DNA of 64,000 nucleotides, from NCBI GenBank assembly GCA_907163375.1, contig CAJQUW010007294.1, forward strand, positions 248,001-312,000. The letters are read 5' to 3'. Below the pieces are notes generated by a model. It was not told where the DNA came from, made no database searches, and worked only from the letters and a program-made list of their open reading frames with translations. The position numbers were made by a program, and so were the translations under genes. Source of the stretch: Prostheceraeus crozeri (Eukaryota; Platyhelminthes; Polycladida; Euryleptidae). The stretch's first letter is position 1; each line of letters opens with the position of its first letter. This document shows positions 1-12,397 of the stretch, piece after piece.

Positions 1-868
1 CATTATGTACACCGCTGATCTCTTCGACATCACCGACCAACACGGCTTACGCGTACACGCATATGCAGACGACTTCAGCATTTATGGTTCCTCCCTGCCC
101 CCTTCAACTTTCCTACTTACTGCCCGAGTGGAGCGCTGTGTTGAAGACCTCCAGCAGTGGCTGAGCGCTAACAAGCTTCGACTGAACATCCCCAAAACTG
201 AAGTGCTGTAGTGCTTCTCCAGCCGAAAGAAGGACCTACTCCTCTCGACCCCAATTACTGTGGCATCTACTCCAATCACTCCTTCCATTGTCCTTCGCTG
301 CTTAGGAGTGCACATTCACTCCACGCTCTCCATGCGGTCCTTTGTCTCGAGCAAGGTCGCCAGCTGTATTGTTGCTCTCCGGCAGATCCGATCGATCCGG
401 AACTCCCTTACCACATCCACCCTACGTTCCCTCGTCACCTCGCTAGTGCACTCCCGCCTAGACTACTGCTCATCTGTCGTCGACGGTCTCCCTAACACAC
501 AATACCGCCGCCTCCAATCTGTCTTTAACGCTGCTGCTAGACTCCTACACAACTCCTCCAACCGCTCCCACATCACTCCTCTCCTGAAAGACCTCCACTG
601 GCTGCGCATGCAGGAGCGGATCCACTTCCGTCTTGCTGTGTTCTGCTACCAGTGCTCAGCCTTACCTCATCGATTCCCTTCAAAGTGTTTCCTCCATCCC
701 TTCGCGGAGGGACCCCCCTCTTCGTTCCCTCTTTCCCCTTGTAACACTTCTGTTCCTTTCGTTTTCTTCATCTGTGATTGTGACATTACTGTACAGTGGC
801 CTTGAAGTCGTGTTGACACAACGCCACTCAAATATTGTACGTTTAATAAATAAATAAATAAATAAATG
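1..868 (+). pseudogene. 3' part of an L2/CR1-like LINE (reverse transcriptase C-terminus and tail)
   Basis: The window opens inside a non-LTR reverse transcriptase. The first frame (5-211) carries the catalytic YADD box (HAYADDF) and stops early. A second frame (260 to about 690) continues with the thumb and C-terminal signature of L2/CR1-type elements: LGVHIHS, then SRLDYCSSVVDGLP, LQSVFNAAARLLHN, and HITPLLKDLHWLRM. These pieces lie in different frames, so the copy is dead. An (AAAT)n tail at about 842-868 marks the 3' end of the element. The 5' part lies outside the window. The clade is judged from motif wording only. Confidence 0.85.
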
Positions 869-917
869 ACAGCGGCTAAGTCAATAAAAGACACCAATAC
901 CCGTGATTCCCCGACCT

Positions 918-996
918 CACTCGCCTGACCCAGGAATGGAACCGAAGTCTGCGGTGGAGATGAGCTCGCACCTTCTCCACTAGGCCACTCAAGCGG
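918..996 (-). repeat. tRNA-derived SINE head
   Basis: Read on the minus strand, this contains a perfect Pol III A box (TGGCCTAGTGG, plus-strand 977-987) followed about 35 bases later by a good B box (GGTTCCATTCC, 933-943). This is the spacing of a tRNA gene. The rest does not fold into a convincing cloverleaf to the eye, so a tRNA-derived SINE head is more likely than a working tRNA gene. Confidence 0.55.
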
Positions 997-1435
997 ATGA
1001 AGTGTTTAGTGTGTTAGTGAGTTAAACGATGTCATTCTCATTAGATATTCTATGCTACGGAAGACCCTTGTTGTACATTTGGGTTGTGTTATACATGAAA
1101 TCTAAATATCTGTATATTTAGCGTTTTGTCCTGATTCTGTAAACGATCTTCGTGGGAAGGAAATGCGAATACATTCAGGCATATTGATTCTAAATATTTC
1201 AAACACATCTGCACGGATTCAGGAGAAGATAAGACCATTGCTAGGAAAAGTCTGCTGGGACCGGTAGCTGGAGATAATTCTCCTCTAACAAGCTGCCTTC
1301 ACCAGAATTGGGACCATTTTCTGACCAGCATCTGTTAGTGAACCACAGAAAATTGGTGGAACATGACAAAGTCCAAATGATGATCTAAATAAATACCTGA
1401 AATAGAAAATACATGGTTGAATATATTCTATGACT
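997..1435. other. Unassigned intergenic sequence
   Basis: I see no coding frame, repeat border or RNA signal here. It separates the SINE-like repeat from the first copy of the 1.1-kb dispersed repeat. Confidence 0.5.
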
Positions 1436-2567
1436 GTGCGCAAATTGTCTCTTCCGCTCCGGGAAATTGGCGATTTGCTCCGGAGTACGGAGCACTAAGT
1501 CGGAGCGCACATGCCCACCTCTGGGGACAACTAAGAAGGACACGTGACAGAATGACTACTTGACAATTGTCACGCAGTGTATTTGCTAAAATGTGCCCTG
1601 ATACATGAGAAGCATACAGTACATGAAGATACACTGTCGAAAGTTTATAACCAAAAGAAGGAGTAGATCAATGCGATTCTAATGGCACGACTCCCTCGTG
1701 CGATGTCTAGAACGCTCGAACTTAAATTTTGAAAATAATTTAAGCATGAAAGGGTTATTTGTTTCAAAATTTCATCTATTTGACGTCCCAAGTAATTTTA
1801 AGCAGACAACTCTTCAGAAATCATTAATTACTAAATTTTTACTTGCGGCCAATAGGCAGCACTCAATATTTTTCTTAACCTTCATATTGTCATTAATTAT
1901 TTTCATATTGTTTGGGCATATATAGTGCCGGTACATACTGTGCATGCACATCAGGACTTAGCTGCTCCATCACATCTCTACTCTTCGCATTGGCTGCTGC
2001 GGAGCAACACAAGATGTATGTCATCAAAATCTTCTTGTTTCATTTTATGTACATCAAATGATTTTAACCTACCTCCGCTTCCAAATGAAAACTGATTGAC
2101 AATTAGTTGTCCAGAATTCTGTCTGTGCTGTAATTTCTGTTCTGCACTTGATTTTCATTGATGCTAGGTGATAGAAATGCCGATTTTGTTTTTCTAAATG
2201 GCTGGCATAATTTTCAGATTTTTAAAAAGTTAGCCAACCTTTTAGAACCTTGGGGACGGCACCCAAGGTCATCCAAGGCCAAGGTCAAAGTCCAACCTTG
2301 TTCGGAACGTTGAAATAAATGGCCATCACAGCGTGGAAGAGGTCGAAGAAAACGAGGCCGTCGTTCACATTGATCATAGAAATTAGATGAGTGATTATGA
2401 ACAAAAAGTCGATCACACGTGTCACGTGATGGAATAGGAAATGCATGGACCAGATCGCAGTGTGCTCCTTGACGTATATTTTGCAGACGAATCTCCTCCT
2501 CTTTAAACCCAACACATCCTTTGAATCCAATGGTGCAGAGATAGTGTACGAGACGCATGACAGACCA
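1436..2567. repeat. Dispersed repeat, copy A (1.1 kb)
   Basis: This block is repeated in the same orientation about 3.4 kb downstream (4833-5911) with many small differences. Shared landmarks include the segment after tcgaaagtttataaccaaaa, the GGCACCCAAGGTCATCCAAG region and the segment ending gagacgcatgacagaccaa. Short frames on the minus strand match between the copies but show no known domain and no consistent protein, so I do not call a gene. The right end of this copy is abruptly cut by a Tc1 element. It may be part of a non-autonomous transposon whose ends I could not identify. Confidence 0.75.
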
Positions 2568-2568
2568 A

Positions 2569-4120
2569 TATACACTTAGCACAATTGAAAACGCACCACC
2601 TGTCAAATCCGTCAAATTGATCGCTATACACGATTGATAAAGAATGGAGGACGCATTCTAACCGATATAGATATCTGTGCTACGGCCCGACGGCGGTCAG
2701 GGGTCTAATGACATGATTGACAGCTAATGTAAATGAATAGGACAAACTTTTAGTGATTAAGAAAAGAAATTATTAAACATAACATCTATACTTGTACAAG
2801 TTAATAGCGGGTATAACCTCCGCGAGCAGTCAATAAGGCACTGATTCGTCGCGGCATTCTGAGGACGAGCCGTCTCAGAAAATTTTGAGGAATTTGTTGC
2901 CAAACTGCAACCACTGTCTCTTGTAATTCACGCAGTGTTTGCGGAGGCGGGTCCCGCTGCTGAACTTGGCGCTTCAGATAATCCCACACGTGCTCGATCG
3001 GGTTCATGTCCGGCGACCTTGATGGCCAGCGAAGAGTCCGTATCCCTAAGTTTTCCTTCAGCTGCTTCACATTGTATGCACGATGCGAAGGTGCGTTATC
3101 ATCTTGCAGGATCCAGTTGGCCACATCTCCGAATGTTCGAGTCGCAAATGGCAGAAGATGCGTTTGCAGCAGTTCAGCATAACGCTCACCAGTCACGTTC
3201 GTGTTGAGCACTACCAGCTCGGTCTTGCCCGTCAGGGTGATGCCTGCCCACACGTGAACGGATGGCCCTTGTTGCTGATGAGTAGGCTGGACGTGTTGCT
3301 GCAGCATCTCTTGGCGTGGCACACGCCAAACACGAATGCGGCCATCATTGCGGAACAGACGAAACCGACTTTCGTCAGTGAAGATGATACGTCTCCATTG
3401 TGGTAGTCTCCAGTGAACTCGTTGCATCGCCCACCGCTCTCTTCGTGCCACATGCGCAGGTGTTAATCTGGGGCATTTGCGCATCTTCCTTGAGCGAAGT
3501 CCTTGCTCTCGAAGCCGATTTCTTATGGTGCCCGAGTTCAGGATGTTTCCTCTGCGACTTCTTTCGCCCCACATCAGTCGTAGCAGAGTTGCGGGAAGTG
3601 TGGGATTGCCTCGCACCATTCTGAGCAATCGCCGGTCATCTCTGGCAGTTGTGTGACGAACTGCACCAACGCCAGCATGTGCCACGGTACCATTTGCTCT
3701 CGCTTTCTTGAGAAGTCGGGCAATCGTCGTATGCGAACGACCGAAATGTCGTCCGACTGCCCGAAGGGACATTCCAGCGTCAAGCATGCCAATAGCACGC
3801 CATCTTTCGGCATCAGACATTTGACGCACCATCTTAAGCACCATTCTGAGCAATCGCCGGTCAGCTCTGGCAGTTGTGTGACGAACTGCACCAACGCCAG
3901 CGGTACCAACAGAACACATGCTTGCTAAGTAATTCGGTAATAATAATGCTTGCTTCAGTAATTCAGTCTGAACAATTACGTAATCCCACCACCAGACCGC
4001 CGTCGTGCAGATATCTATGTCAATTAGCGTGCGTCCTTCATTCCATATTCAATCGAAGCGATTTACTTCGAATTAGCTGGATTTGACAGGTGGTGCGTTT
4101 TCAATTGTGCTAAGTGTATA
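2569..4120 (-). mobile_element. Tc1/mariner transposon
   Basis: The element is bounded by inverted repeats: tatacacttagcacaattg at the left is the reverse complement of the right end at about 4081-4120, identical over about 40 bp. Looser inverted similarity continues inward, with the gatatctgtgc and gacggcggtc segments mirrored, giving long subterminal repeats as in the IR/DR group of Tc1 elements. TA dinucleotides lie at both borders, as expected for the Tc1 target. It carries one open transposase gene on the minus strand and is inserted in copy A of the dispersed repeat. Confidence 0.9.
2801..3919 (-). CDS. Tc1-type DD34E transposase, intact frame
   Basis: The 372-residue frame has an N-terminal helix-turn-helix (about residues 48-72, GMSLRAVGRHFGRSH) followed by the DDE catalytic core. 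The catalytic residues are D182 in FTDESRF, D274 in LQDDNAPSHR and E309 in PDMNPIEHVWD. The 34-residue gap between the last two defines Tc1-type DD34E. Cut-and-paste transposition at TA sites is the family function. The N-terminus is odd: a segment around residues 8-27 (VGAVRHTTAR and following) reappears at residues 83-102. This matches a direct DNA repeat of about 65 bp at 3610-3672 and 3840-3901. The native start is therefore probably Met30 (near 3832). The second repeat replaces the linker usual in this family, so activity is uncertain. Confidence 0.93.
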   Translation of the reverse strand: MCSVGTAGVGAVRHTTARADRRLLRMVLKMVRQMSDAERWRAIGMLDAGMSLRAVGRHFGRSHTTIARLLKKARANGTVAHAGVGAVRHTTARDDRRLLRMVRGNPTLPATLLRLMWGERSRRGNILNSGTIRNRLREQGLRSRKMRKCPRLTPAHVARRERWAMQRVHWRLPQWRRIIFTDESRFRLFRNDGRIRVWRVPRQEMLQQHVQPTHQQQGPSVHVWAGITLTGKTELVVLNTNVTGERYAELLQTHLLPFATRTFGDVANWILQDDNAPSHRAYNVKQLKENLGIRTLRWPSRSPDMNPIEHVWDYLKRQVQQRDPPPQTLRELQETVVAVWQQIPQNFLRRLVLRMPRRISALLTARGGYTRY

Positions 4121-4832
4121 TTGGTGCTCTTCCAACTTGATAGTGTTTTCAACTACCGATTTTGTGGGATTTGGGCAGAGTGAGCGACATGCGTCGACCA
4201 ACCCATGGCCGACGCTATTTATTACCCACTCCTCTCGTCTCCAAGACTCATGCTTCTCCCCCCTCCCGTCATGTCTCCTCTCGGCCAAAGACTCTCTGCT
4301 GCCCCGAGTTGCCATACTCGTGTTTCTTCTTTTTCCAGTCTGTCTTCGCGTTAACAGAGCCATGACAGAGTCCTTGTGGTCTACAGCACGCACACTCGAT
4401 CCAGCATCCTACTGTGCCATCAACGTATCCCTTCCCTTTACTCGTACACCTCTTGACCACTCATGTTATTATACAATTACATGACGATTACTCATCAAGT
4501 GAAGACTCCATTTCATGATGGTCCCAAGTTCTTTAGTGACATGAATATTTCAGCACACGCATTTGCGTCTGTGTCTCCATTACAGGATATTTTGTGCATC
4601 CTGCATCCGGCAGCTTCACCTCTTGTCAAAATATTCAGTTAGTCTTGCACAGATGTAGAAGTAATCAAAAGAATTACGGCATCTCATTTAGTGCCAAATG
4701 CCTTGTATTCCGACCCTAAAACTCCTACTGAAACCCTTTGTCTCAAATTTACATAAGGATTAAGCCGATGGTAAAAGAAATCATCATTCCATGAATGTAG
4801 CGCTTTCCTGGGATGTTGATTTCACGGTCGGA
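4121..4832. other. Unassigned sequence between Tc1 and repeat copy B
   Basis: Pyrimidine-rich stretches around 4230-4350 give short open frames on both strands, but none shows a recognisable domain. No repeat border or RNA gene was seen. Confidence 0.4.
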
Positions 4833-5911
4833 GCGCAAATTTTTTCTTCCGCTCCGGGAAATTGGCGATTTGCTCCGGGTCGCGGAACACAAATTCGATG
4901 CGCACATGCCCACCTCTGCGGACAACTAAGAAGGTCACGTGACAGAATGACAACTTGACAATTGTCACGCAGTGTATTTGTTAAAATATGGCCTGATACA
5001 TGAGAAGCATGCAGTACATGAAGATATATCACTGTCGAAAGTTTATAACCAAAAGAAGGAGTAGATCAATGCGACTCTAATGGCATCACTCCCAACCTCG
5101 TGCGATGTCAAGAACGCTCGAACATTAATTTTTAAAATAATTTAAGCTCGAAAGGATTATTTGTTTCAACTTTTCATCTATTTGACGTCCCAAGTAATTT
5201 TAAGCAGACAACTCTTCGGAAATCATTAATTACTAAATTTGTACTTGCGGCCAATAGGCAGAGCTCAATCTTTTTCTTAACCTTGATATTGTCATTAATT
5301 ATTTTCATATTGTCTGGGCATATATAGTGCCGGTACATACTGTGCATGTACTTCAGGACTTAGCTGCTCCATCACATCTCTACTCTTCGCATTCATAACC
5401 TACCTCCACTTCCAAATGAAAACTGATTGACAATTAGTTGTCCAGAATTCTTTCTGTGCTGTAATTTAATAATGGCACTTGATTTTCATTGATGTTAGGT
5501 GCTAGAAATGCCGATTTTATTCTTATTAAATGGTTGGTGTAGGTTTCAGATTTCATCAAAAATTAGCCAACCTTTTAGAACCTTGGGTACGGCACCCAGG
5601 GTCATCCAAGGCCAAGGTTAAACCCAAGGTCCATCCTTGTTCGGAACGTTGAAATAGATGGCCATCACAACGTGGAAGAGGTTGAAGAAAACGAGGCCGT
5701 CGTTTACATTGATCATAGAAATTAGATGATTGATCATGAACAAAAAGTCGATCATACGTGTCACGAGATGGAATAGGAAATGTATGGACAATATCGCAGT
5801 GTGCTCCTTGACGTATATTTTGCAGACGAATCTCCTCCTCTTTAAACCCAACACATCTTTTGAATCCAATAGTGCAGAAATAGTGCACGAGAGACGCATG
5901 ACAGACCAACA
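4833..5911. repeat. Dispersed repeat, copy B (1.1 kb)
   Basis: This is the direct-repeat partner of 1436-2567. It is not interrupted by the Tc1 element, so it shows the repeat continuing past gacagaccaa into different sequence. Minus-strand frames at 5556-6041 and 5618-5962 are open for more than 100 codons but share no domain with anything I recognise, and they overlap each other in different frames. Confidence 0.75.
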
Positions 5912-6734
5912 TAGATAGCGAACGACAGTCGAGCACAATTCTACCCGACGTGCTTGCTGCACGATCGTCTGCTAGCGACGCGAGTGATCGAAAGAATAGA
6001 ACAGTTGAAGAGTCCCTATAGGTTACTTGAAGGATTTCCATTGACTTATCACAACTTTTTTAAGAGCACTCTCTTTTGTTCTGTTGAAGTGCTTGATGGA
6101 ATTTTAACTCTGAATGACTATCCCCATTCTCCCAATTATACATGAATCTACTGAATTCATTCATTAATTGCAACTTGCCTACCGAGTGAAGATTGTCACA
6201 CTCCCTTCGCCATTTTAAGCATGCTGTCAAGGCCTTTTATCATGAAAGATCATTGTAAAATTCGTTCTTTACTTTGTTTCCTTTTATCATCTGTGCATGC
6301 ATCCTTGTAAATAGTCGAAGTGACTTGCTCACTTAGCGCGAAATTCGTGATTGCGTACTTAATTGCAGATTGACATTATAACATCACTCTTTATTGACTA
6401 TTTCCAATAATTTGTGAATTAATTGTCATTTTGACTGAATATCCGTTGAATAGATTGTGTTGAATAGATTTTCGATGAACAACCCATACATAAATGACAG
6501 TGACTTTCAATTGCCTCTGAGGGTAGTGAATGGAAATTAGATAAAAGCTTCAGAGAGCATCGCGAAATCTGAATTTGATAAAAAGTTAAATTTTGAAAAG
6601 GGCATCAAAATATTCACTCTTCTATTGTGAAAGTAAAGAAAGAAAATTTTGAGAGGGCATAAATACATGAAGATCTCATCAACCCAGATATAAATGACAA
6701 TGACTTGTATGAAAAAAAGGAATTTCACTTACAG
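5912..6734. other. AT-rich non-coding sequence upstream of the first Ig exon
   Basis: I see no supported gene here. The segment 6640-6734 ends in a polypyrimidine-containing acceptor (ttcacttacag) that opens the first Ig exon, so at least its end is probably an intron of the Ig gene. Confidence 0.5.
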
Positions 6735-7069
6735 AACTGCCGCTGCCTCTGAGTTTTGATGTCGGAGATTCTGAGCTGCAAGAAAAGGAGAACCGTTCCA
6801 TCACGTGTTCGTCTGAGGACAGAGATTTGTATGACATTGAGTTGGAATTCAATCCTGGAGGTGTTCAAGTTCTCATCTCAATGACTGGAAAGAATTTCAT
6901 TCAAGTATTCGAATCCAGGTGGACGCACTGGGAGACAAAGAGACAATTTCCTTTCACAATGCGCGGCGTCACCGTCCACAGTCGTCCGTCTTCTGATCAG
7001 AAGTTGACAGTTTCCTTGTTGGCTACTCCGCAATACAACGGCCGGAATGTGACGTGTACGGGAAAGTCG
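6735..7069 (+). CDS. Ig-superfamily gene, exon encoding Ig-like domain 1
   Basis: The exon runs from an acceptor (AG at 6733-6734) to a strong donor (gtgagtg at 7070). Two bases complete a codon, then 111 codons follow, ending in phase 0. The product has the two cysteines of an Ig fold: one in RSITCSSED near the start, the other in GRNVTCTGKS near the end, about 80 residues apart. The frame continues in phase into the exon at 13135, which supplies the G strand (KRLTVRWSP). Proteins of this kind are cell-surface or secreted adhesion or receptor molecules. I cannot name the family, and upstream exons (signal peptide) were not found. Confidence 0.75.
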
Positions 7070-9895
7070 GTGAGTGAATCATCTTACACGGTATGCATGT
7101 GGCACAGATCAACTAGAGTTAGAGGTATCATCCTCGCATAGTACGAAATTTTGTGACCATTTAAGAATGATGTTTGTTACATCATCTTCTATCATACAGA
7201 ATTCATCTTTTTTCATTGTGTGACTTTTGCGTTCCGATACCACAACACTCATAGCTCCTGAAATTTAATTTAAGGTTTCACGATTGTTTTATTTCCGTGG
7301 TTAGTTTTATTATTATTCCACTTTTGCAACTGTCATTTAGGTACAGCATCAATTGGATCTTCTTAAATGTACAGGAACAGTTATGTGCATATACAACTCG
7401 TGCAAAGCATTAATTCGGTGTAGACATAACAGCAATATGTGGATGTGTTCCGTGTTGATGTGATAATAAGTCTTCGTCATGAAAGATATTGTACTATATT
7501 TTGTTGGAATGGTATGAGCACAGATTTAAATTCTGTGGGCATGAGTGCGAACCAAGGAGAGGTTGTCGATTTCAAAGATATATTCTCTTGTCTCTTAAAA
7601 CACGCGCCTTGTTAACTTGATAATTCTTTAAAAATTGTGTTGATGCACAATCGAGTTCAATTTCTTCGGTTTACAACAAGGTCATTGTCTACCATGATGA
7701 GTGGCGATCATAATATATGAGAAAACATATATCATAATACATTGAGGGTCATAATGCATGATTTCCTAGAGGCTTCCAACACAAAACCTGCCCCCAACCG
7801 TCGAAGAATCACGTATGCAAAGTTTGAGCAACCACTAAGTCTTGCTTAAGCTATCAATGTATACCAACTATCCGCTATCAAAGCCAAGTTAGTAGCACGG
7901 CTGAAAAGTTTTTTATTTTGTGATTTCACACAACTGCGTCCAGACCAAGGGAACAGTAGTTTAGTAGGACTAGCATGAAGAGATCGTTGAGAACAGCTAC
8001 TGCACTACAACATTGCAGTCGGTAGACCGTAAAGCAGCCGAACTTTTGGTATTGCACTATCAGGTGGCGTCGACAATGCACTTCAAAGAACGAGAAACAG
8101 GTGTCGTGAGACATCGTCAGTTTCTTAAAGGAGGAAGATCTAATTCAATAAGATAAAAGCAGCTCATCCGAACAGGTTGGGCACAATGACTGCAGGGTTT
8201 GAAATAGCGACCAACCTCACCTACGAAGAAACAAAGGCATCATCTTCAACTACATGAAGAGCCGCGGTTATACCAGTGGCCTGAATGTACGACTGACCAT
8301 GTCATTAATGTGGAATATAAAGGAACAACTATTTGACTGTCGTTTCAATGAACTAGAAGACGAATCTTTCCTCATCAACGCGACATCCGGCCGATTTCTC
8401 CTCCATCTAGAAGCTGGAAATAGGGACGGAAGCGACTGTGCGTTAATTGTTACTGGCCGTCCAATACTCATACGACCTGGTATGGAAATAATGGTATCCA
8501 ACCCGACATCGAGTTATGTCGGGCAAAATTGGAGGGCGTATTCGTACTTGGCTACCGCATCGCAGCTTCACCGCTATCATTTCATTTTGACCATCATCCA
8601 TCTCTTCCTCTAGTAAAATGTTCCAGGTCTGTGGAGACGTGATTCACGCTTTACGCCTTACCGGATCTCAAAGCGGGTACCGATCAGCACTGGCAAAGGA
8701 GAGTGCCTTAGCTGCTCGCAGAGTGTGGTACGAGCATCAAGCTGTTCAGTGCAAAAAGTGGACTGATTCATTCGCGAGTTCAAGACCGTTTCTAAAGTAA
8801 TTTGCCACCAATGCTACCAATGTGTAGGTAGACCTGGGTGCAGGACGATGCAGTTTATGAGTGGATTCACTCAAAACAGCGCACGTTGGTCGGCGGAAAC
8901 CTGGCAGATATCGTTTCACTAATTGTCGATGAAGTGCATGAGCTGAACCGGCCGCGTAAACCGCCATCTAAAGAGCTGATTGATATCAATGTGGGCGAAG
9001 TGGTGCGCATCTCAAAAGGGAAATGCATCTTGAAATACCGAAGTGAAAGGAGGAGATTTGCACTGTGGCGACATAAACACGTGAGACGATGAGGACACAT
9101 TCATTGTGGAGCAAGCGGTCCAGCAAAGAACGGTGAAGAGTGGGTGCTGTCGATATGTTTGTGCTATCGGGCGTCGATCAACAGGTAGACATGCTGGCGT
9201 GCTCTTCATCAAATTATCTAACACTTCTAAGCAAAGCACCTGTCTGATACCTCGACTTAAATCGTTATTCGCGCTACTTCTAGGATTCGCAGCCCGGGCA
9301 GCCCGCCGGATTTAGTTCCTGAATTATCGATTTTCGGTCTTAACCCTGACTGTAGGAATTTGCCCGGATTACTAAAGGATGACTGTCTCACAGTCACTCA
9401 CTTCGAGACAGTTAATTCACTGCGGTGTGGCGGTATCAGCATCCCTGGCAATCCATTCAAAACCAACTTAGGAGCGTCCAGACATCATATACACATCTAC
9501 CAGTTCAACGCGTTTTAGCGCTACAACATTAATATGTTTAACGGAAAATGTGCTAACATGAAGTTCGCGATTTCTTCTTTCAGCGCTGACACTGAATAGG
9601 ACTGTGGTACGGCGCATTAACCCATGAGCGCACTATGTTGGTCACAGCACTCACACTTGTCGACGTCGTCAAACCCATGGTAGTTAAAATGCTCAGTATT
9701 TGAAGTCCTGAACTTCCGCTGTCTTTTGAATGCCATATTTTATGAATTATCTTTCTTTAAATTGAAATGGCACTAAATTCAAGATTAATTGAAATTCACA
9801 TTTGCACTGATGTGGACAAATGAAGACAAAGGGGAAGACTGTCGCACTAGCGAGAAACAAGTGATTTCGGGAATGTTATGTGGAATATGATTCCA
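7070..9895. other. Intron sequence of the Ig gene, no supported gene
   Basis: The first 6.1-kb intron of the Ig gene starts here. Short frames at 8254-8613 and 8838-9092 on the plus strand are open but show no domain, no splice sites in register and no neighbour relationship that would support them. They may be remnants of an old element. Confidence 0.5.
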
Positions 9896-10030
9896 ATTCA
9901 TCGAGACAGATACTTGGAATGCAGGACCACTTGGATGTCATCAGCAGGCCACATAGGAGTAAAAGTCCGAGAAAGACAGGAGTGAAGCATTTCCTTTGTC
10001 CATGCTGCAAAACTGATCATTTGGGACGGT
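9896..10030 (-). pseudogene. Small LINE fragment
   Basis: The segment around 9945-10015 (agacaggagtgaagcattt and neighbours) matches the region 11285-11340 of the larger minus-strand LINE downstream, in the same orientation. It is therefore a stray piece of the same L2-like reverse transcriptase, from just before the first catalytic aspartate motif. Confidence 0.55.
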
Positions 10031-11099
10031 AAATGACTAATATTGTTATCTCTTGGTTTCGAATTCAGTTCATTATTTCCGTCATTATCTTCATCTCCTA
10101 TTCCAACGGTTTCGCCGTTTTGCAAATGAATCGATGCTGATGCTGGGGCTCGAAAGCTGGGAGGCAGGTAAATTATCAACACAAAAAGTTTCCTCGTCTG
10201 CACTGTCTCCATCGCTCTGGTCATTTTCAGGAGGTTGAATGAATATACAGCCACTTTCTAAATCATCTTCGAAGTCTGCAATTATCGCAGCGACCTTTTC
10301 AGCATTGCAGTTCCTGAAAAAAAACACGTATATGTATACTACTGACAATTTAGAGCAATTGCAATCGCACGGTAGCACGAGCAGCAAAACTTCAGTAGCC
10401 GAGTTGTCTAGAATACTCTCTGCTAACGGACCGGTAGTGCAGGGGCCCGCAAAGTACACTTTTTGTTCATGTTTTAGTTTTAGGATATATTTGTTATCCT
10501 CAAATGATAATGATAGCTATGTTAGAGCATGACGGTGACATCGATCAATTAGATCATTTATCACATCAATGAGCCTATTTACGAATTCAAACAACTTTCC
10601 GACGTTTATATAAAATAACGTCGCATTACGAAGTATTCCGATTCAGTACATCTACAACTGGAACAGCAGATATTCAACTAGATAAAAATGTTTAGTAAGC
10701 CTAAACTATATTAGATAAATAAATCATTTTAGAAACTCATCAATACCATATTTATAGCGCTGACATCAATTTTCTTCTTAAAAAACGGAAATATGTACAC
10801 CTACCCTCTCGATCCCATGCACTCTGTGAGATTGCAAATGTATTTTCGCGATTACCAATGACATAATGTAAATAGCAATGCAACTAAAAAAAACGTATTT
10901 TCATATTGTATGTAAGTATTAATCTATGATATATTGAATCTAAAATAAATCACATTAATATGGTAGCCATACTCACCGTTTTCGGTTGCCTGAAGTAGTC
11001 GCCATTTTGAAAAAAGGAATACTTTGAATGCGCGCCCTTCCAAAGCAAACTAAAACAAATGGTTGTTTTTCTTGTTTTATTATTGGATAGTATATTCAA
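10031..11099. other. Intron sequence, unassigned
   Basis: Short overlapping frames on both strands at 10053-10532 contain no recognisable domain. The rest is AT-rich. Nothing else was seen. Confidence 0.45.
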
Positions 11100-12334
11100 C
11101 TTAATCAGGTAAAATTGCTGGTAAAAATTCCGTGAGATGGCCATGTCACATCATTTCTTAGAGTTGCACTCTCACAGAGTGCATGGTAGGGAATGGGGTA
11201 AGAAGACACACATGAGTAAATTTCCTGACTGACCGAGTCACCGCAGCAGTATTTTGTGGTCGACAGTGTCGAATGCGGAGGAAAAGTCCAACAAAGACAG
11301 GAGTGAAGCATTTTCTCTGTCCGTGTTGCAAAACTGATCAGGGAACTTCAGGTGGCTAGTGGTGAGTGCCGGAAGCTTTTAGGGCGTCAGGTTGAAGACT
11401 GTTGTAATACAGATGCTGTCGAACTTGCATAATAACAACAAGCTTCCAGAGAACTGTAAGATTCGCAATGGGTCGACATCAGCTGATATCATTGGGATTG
11501 CTTTTGCCTTCAAAGTTGGAATGATGGAGATGCTCTTCAACGACAGGGAACGCACCAGAGAAAAGGAGTTCTTCAGCAGGAATGGCATCAAGAGATCGGC
11601 ACAGGCATTCAGAAGGCTAGCATTTAATGGGTCACAGTGTGGGTACTTGTCAGGAAGCTTCAAAATTGTATGATTGATGTCATCATCCGTGATGGCACGG
11701 ATGTTGAAGAGGTTGCAACCAGGCGATGAGGAGTAAGCTGCTGATGCTGAGGTGACTTGTTAGACAACGCCAACCTTGTGCTGAAAAAATTGGAGGAATT
11801 CAGATGCTGCAGAGGGTTGACGAGTCCTGCCCACAAGTTGGTCAATGGTTTGCCAGAGTTTCCTTGGTGACTGCCACTTGCAGTTGGCTTCATTCTGTCA
11901 GTGCAAAACTTTTTTCTGCCGCAATAGCGAACGGGTCCTTTCTTCCATAAGCTGTGAGTAGCTGCAGCAGAGTCCGGAGAGGAGGTGCTGCTCAAGGCCG
12001 CTCAAGACTGCCAACCGCACGCTTTGAATGTCGACAAGAGGAGCGGCGAGGGATGAGATCGTCGAAGATCGCAGTTATAGTTGTATCGTGCAATGCTGCG
12101 AGTTCGTGAACATCAAGGAGTCTGAGAGTGACGACGGGTATATGGGTCGGTAGGGTTCTCAACTCCGGCGACAACGCCAGGTTCATAATAAGTCATGAAT
12201 AGGGCGGAGAATAAAGTTAATAAGGCAATGAGGTCGAAATTCTTAATTTTTTAAGTCAATAAAAAGCCGCCCTAGTCATGACACACTCCAGTAGACTCAC
12301 AAGTTCGTCATAGAATGGAGTTTAGACTATGTAT

Positions 12335-12397
<63 letters not shown>

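Noticed and set aside
2569..4120. Considering the Tc1 TIR plus neighbouring repeat copies as one large composite element
   Set aside because: The flanking 1.1-kb repeats are direct, not inverted, and one copy is cleanly cut by the Tc1 border.
5556..6041. 161-codon minus-strand frame
   Set aside because: Overlaps another open frame of similar length, has no recognisable domain, and its partner in the other repeat copy is not better conserved as protein than as DNA.
8254..9092. Plus-strand frames of 119 and 84 codons in the Ig-gene intron
   Set aside because: No domain, no splice sites in register, no homologous look; probably chance or very old repeat.
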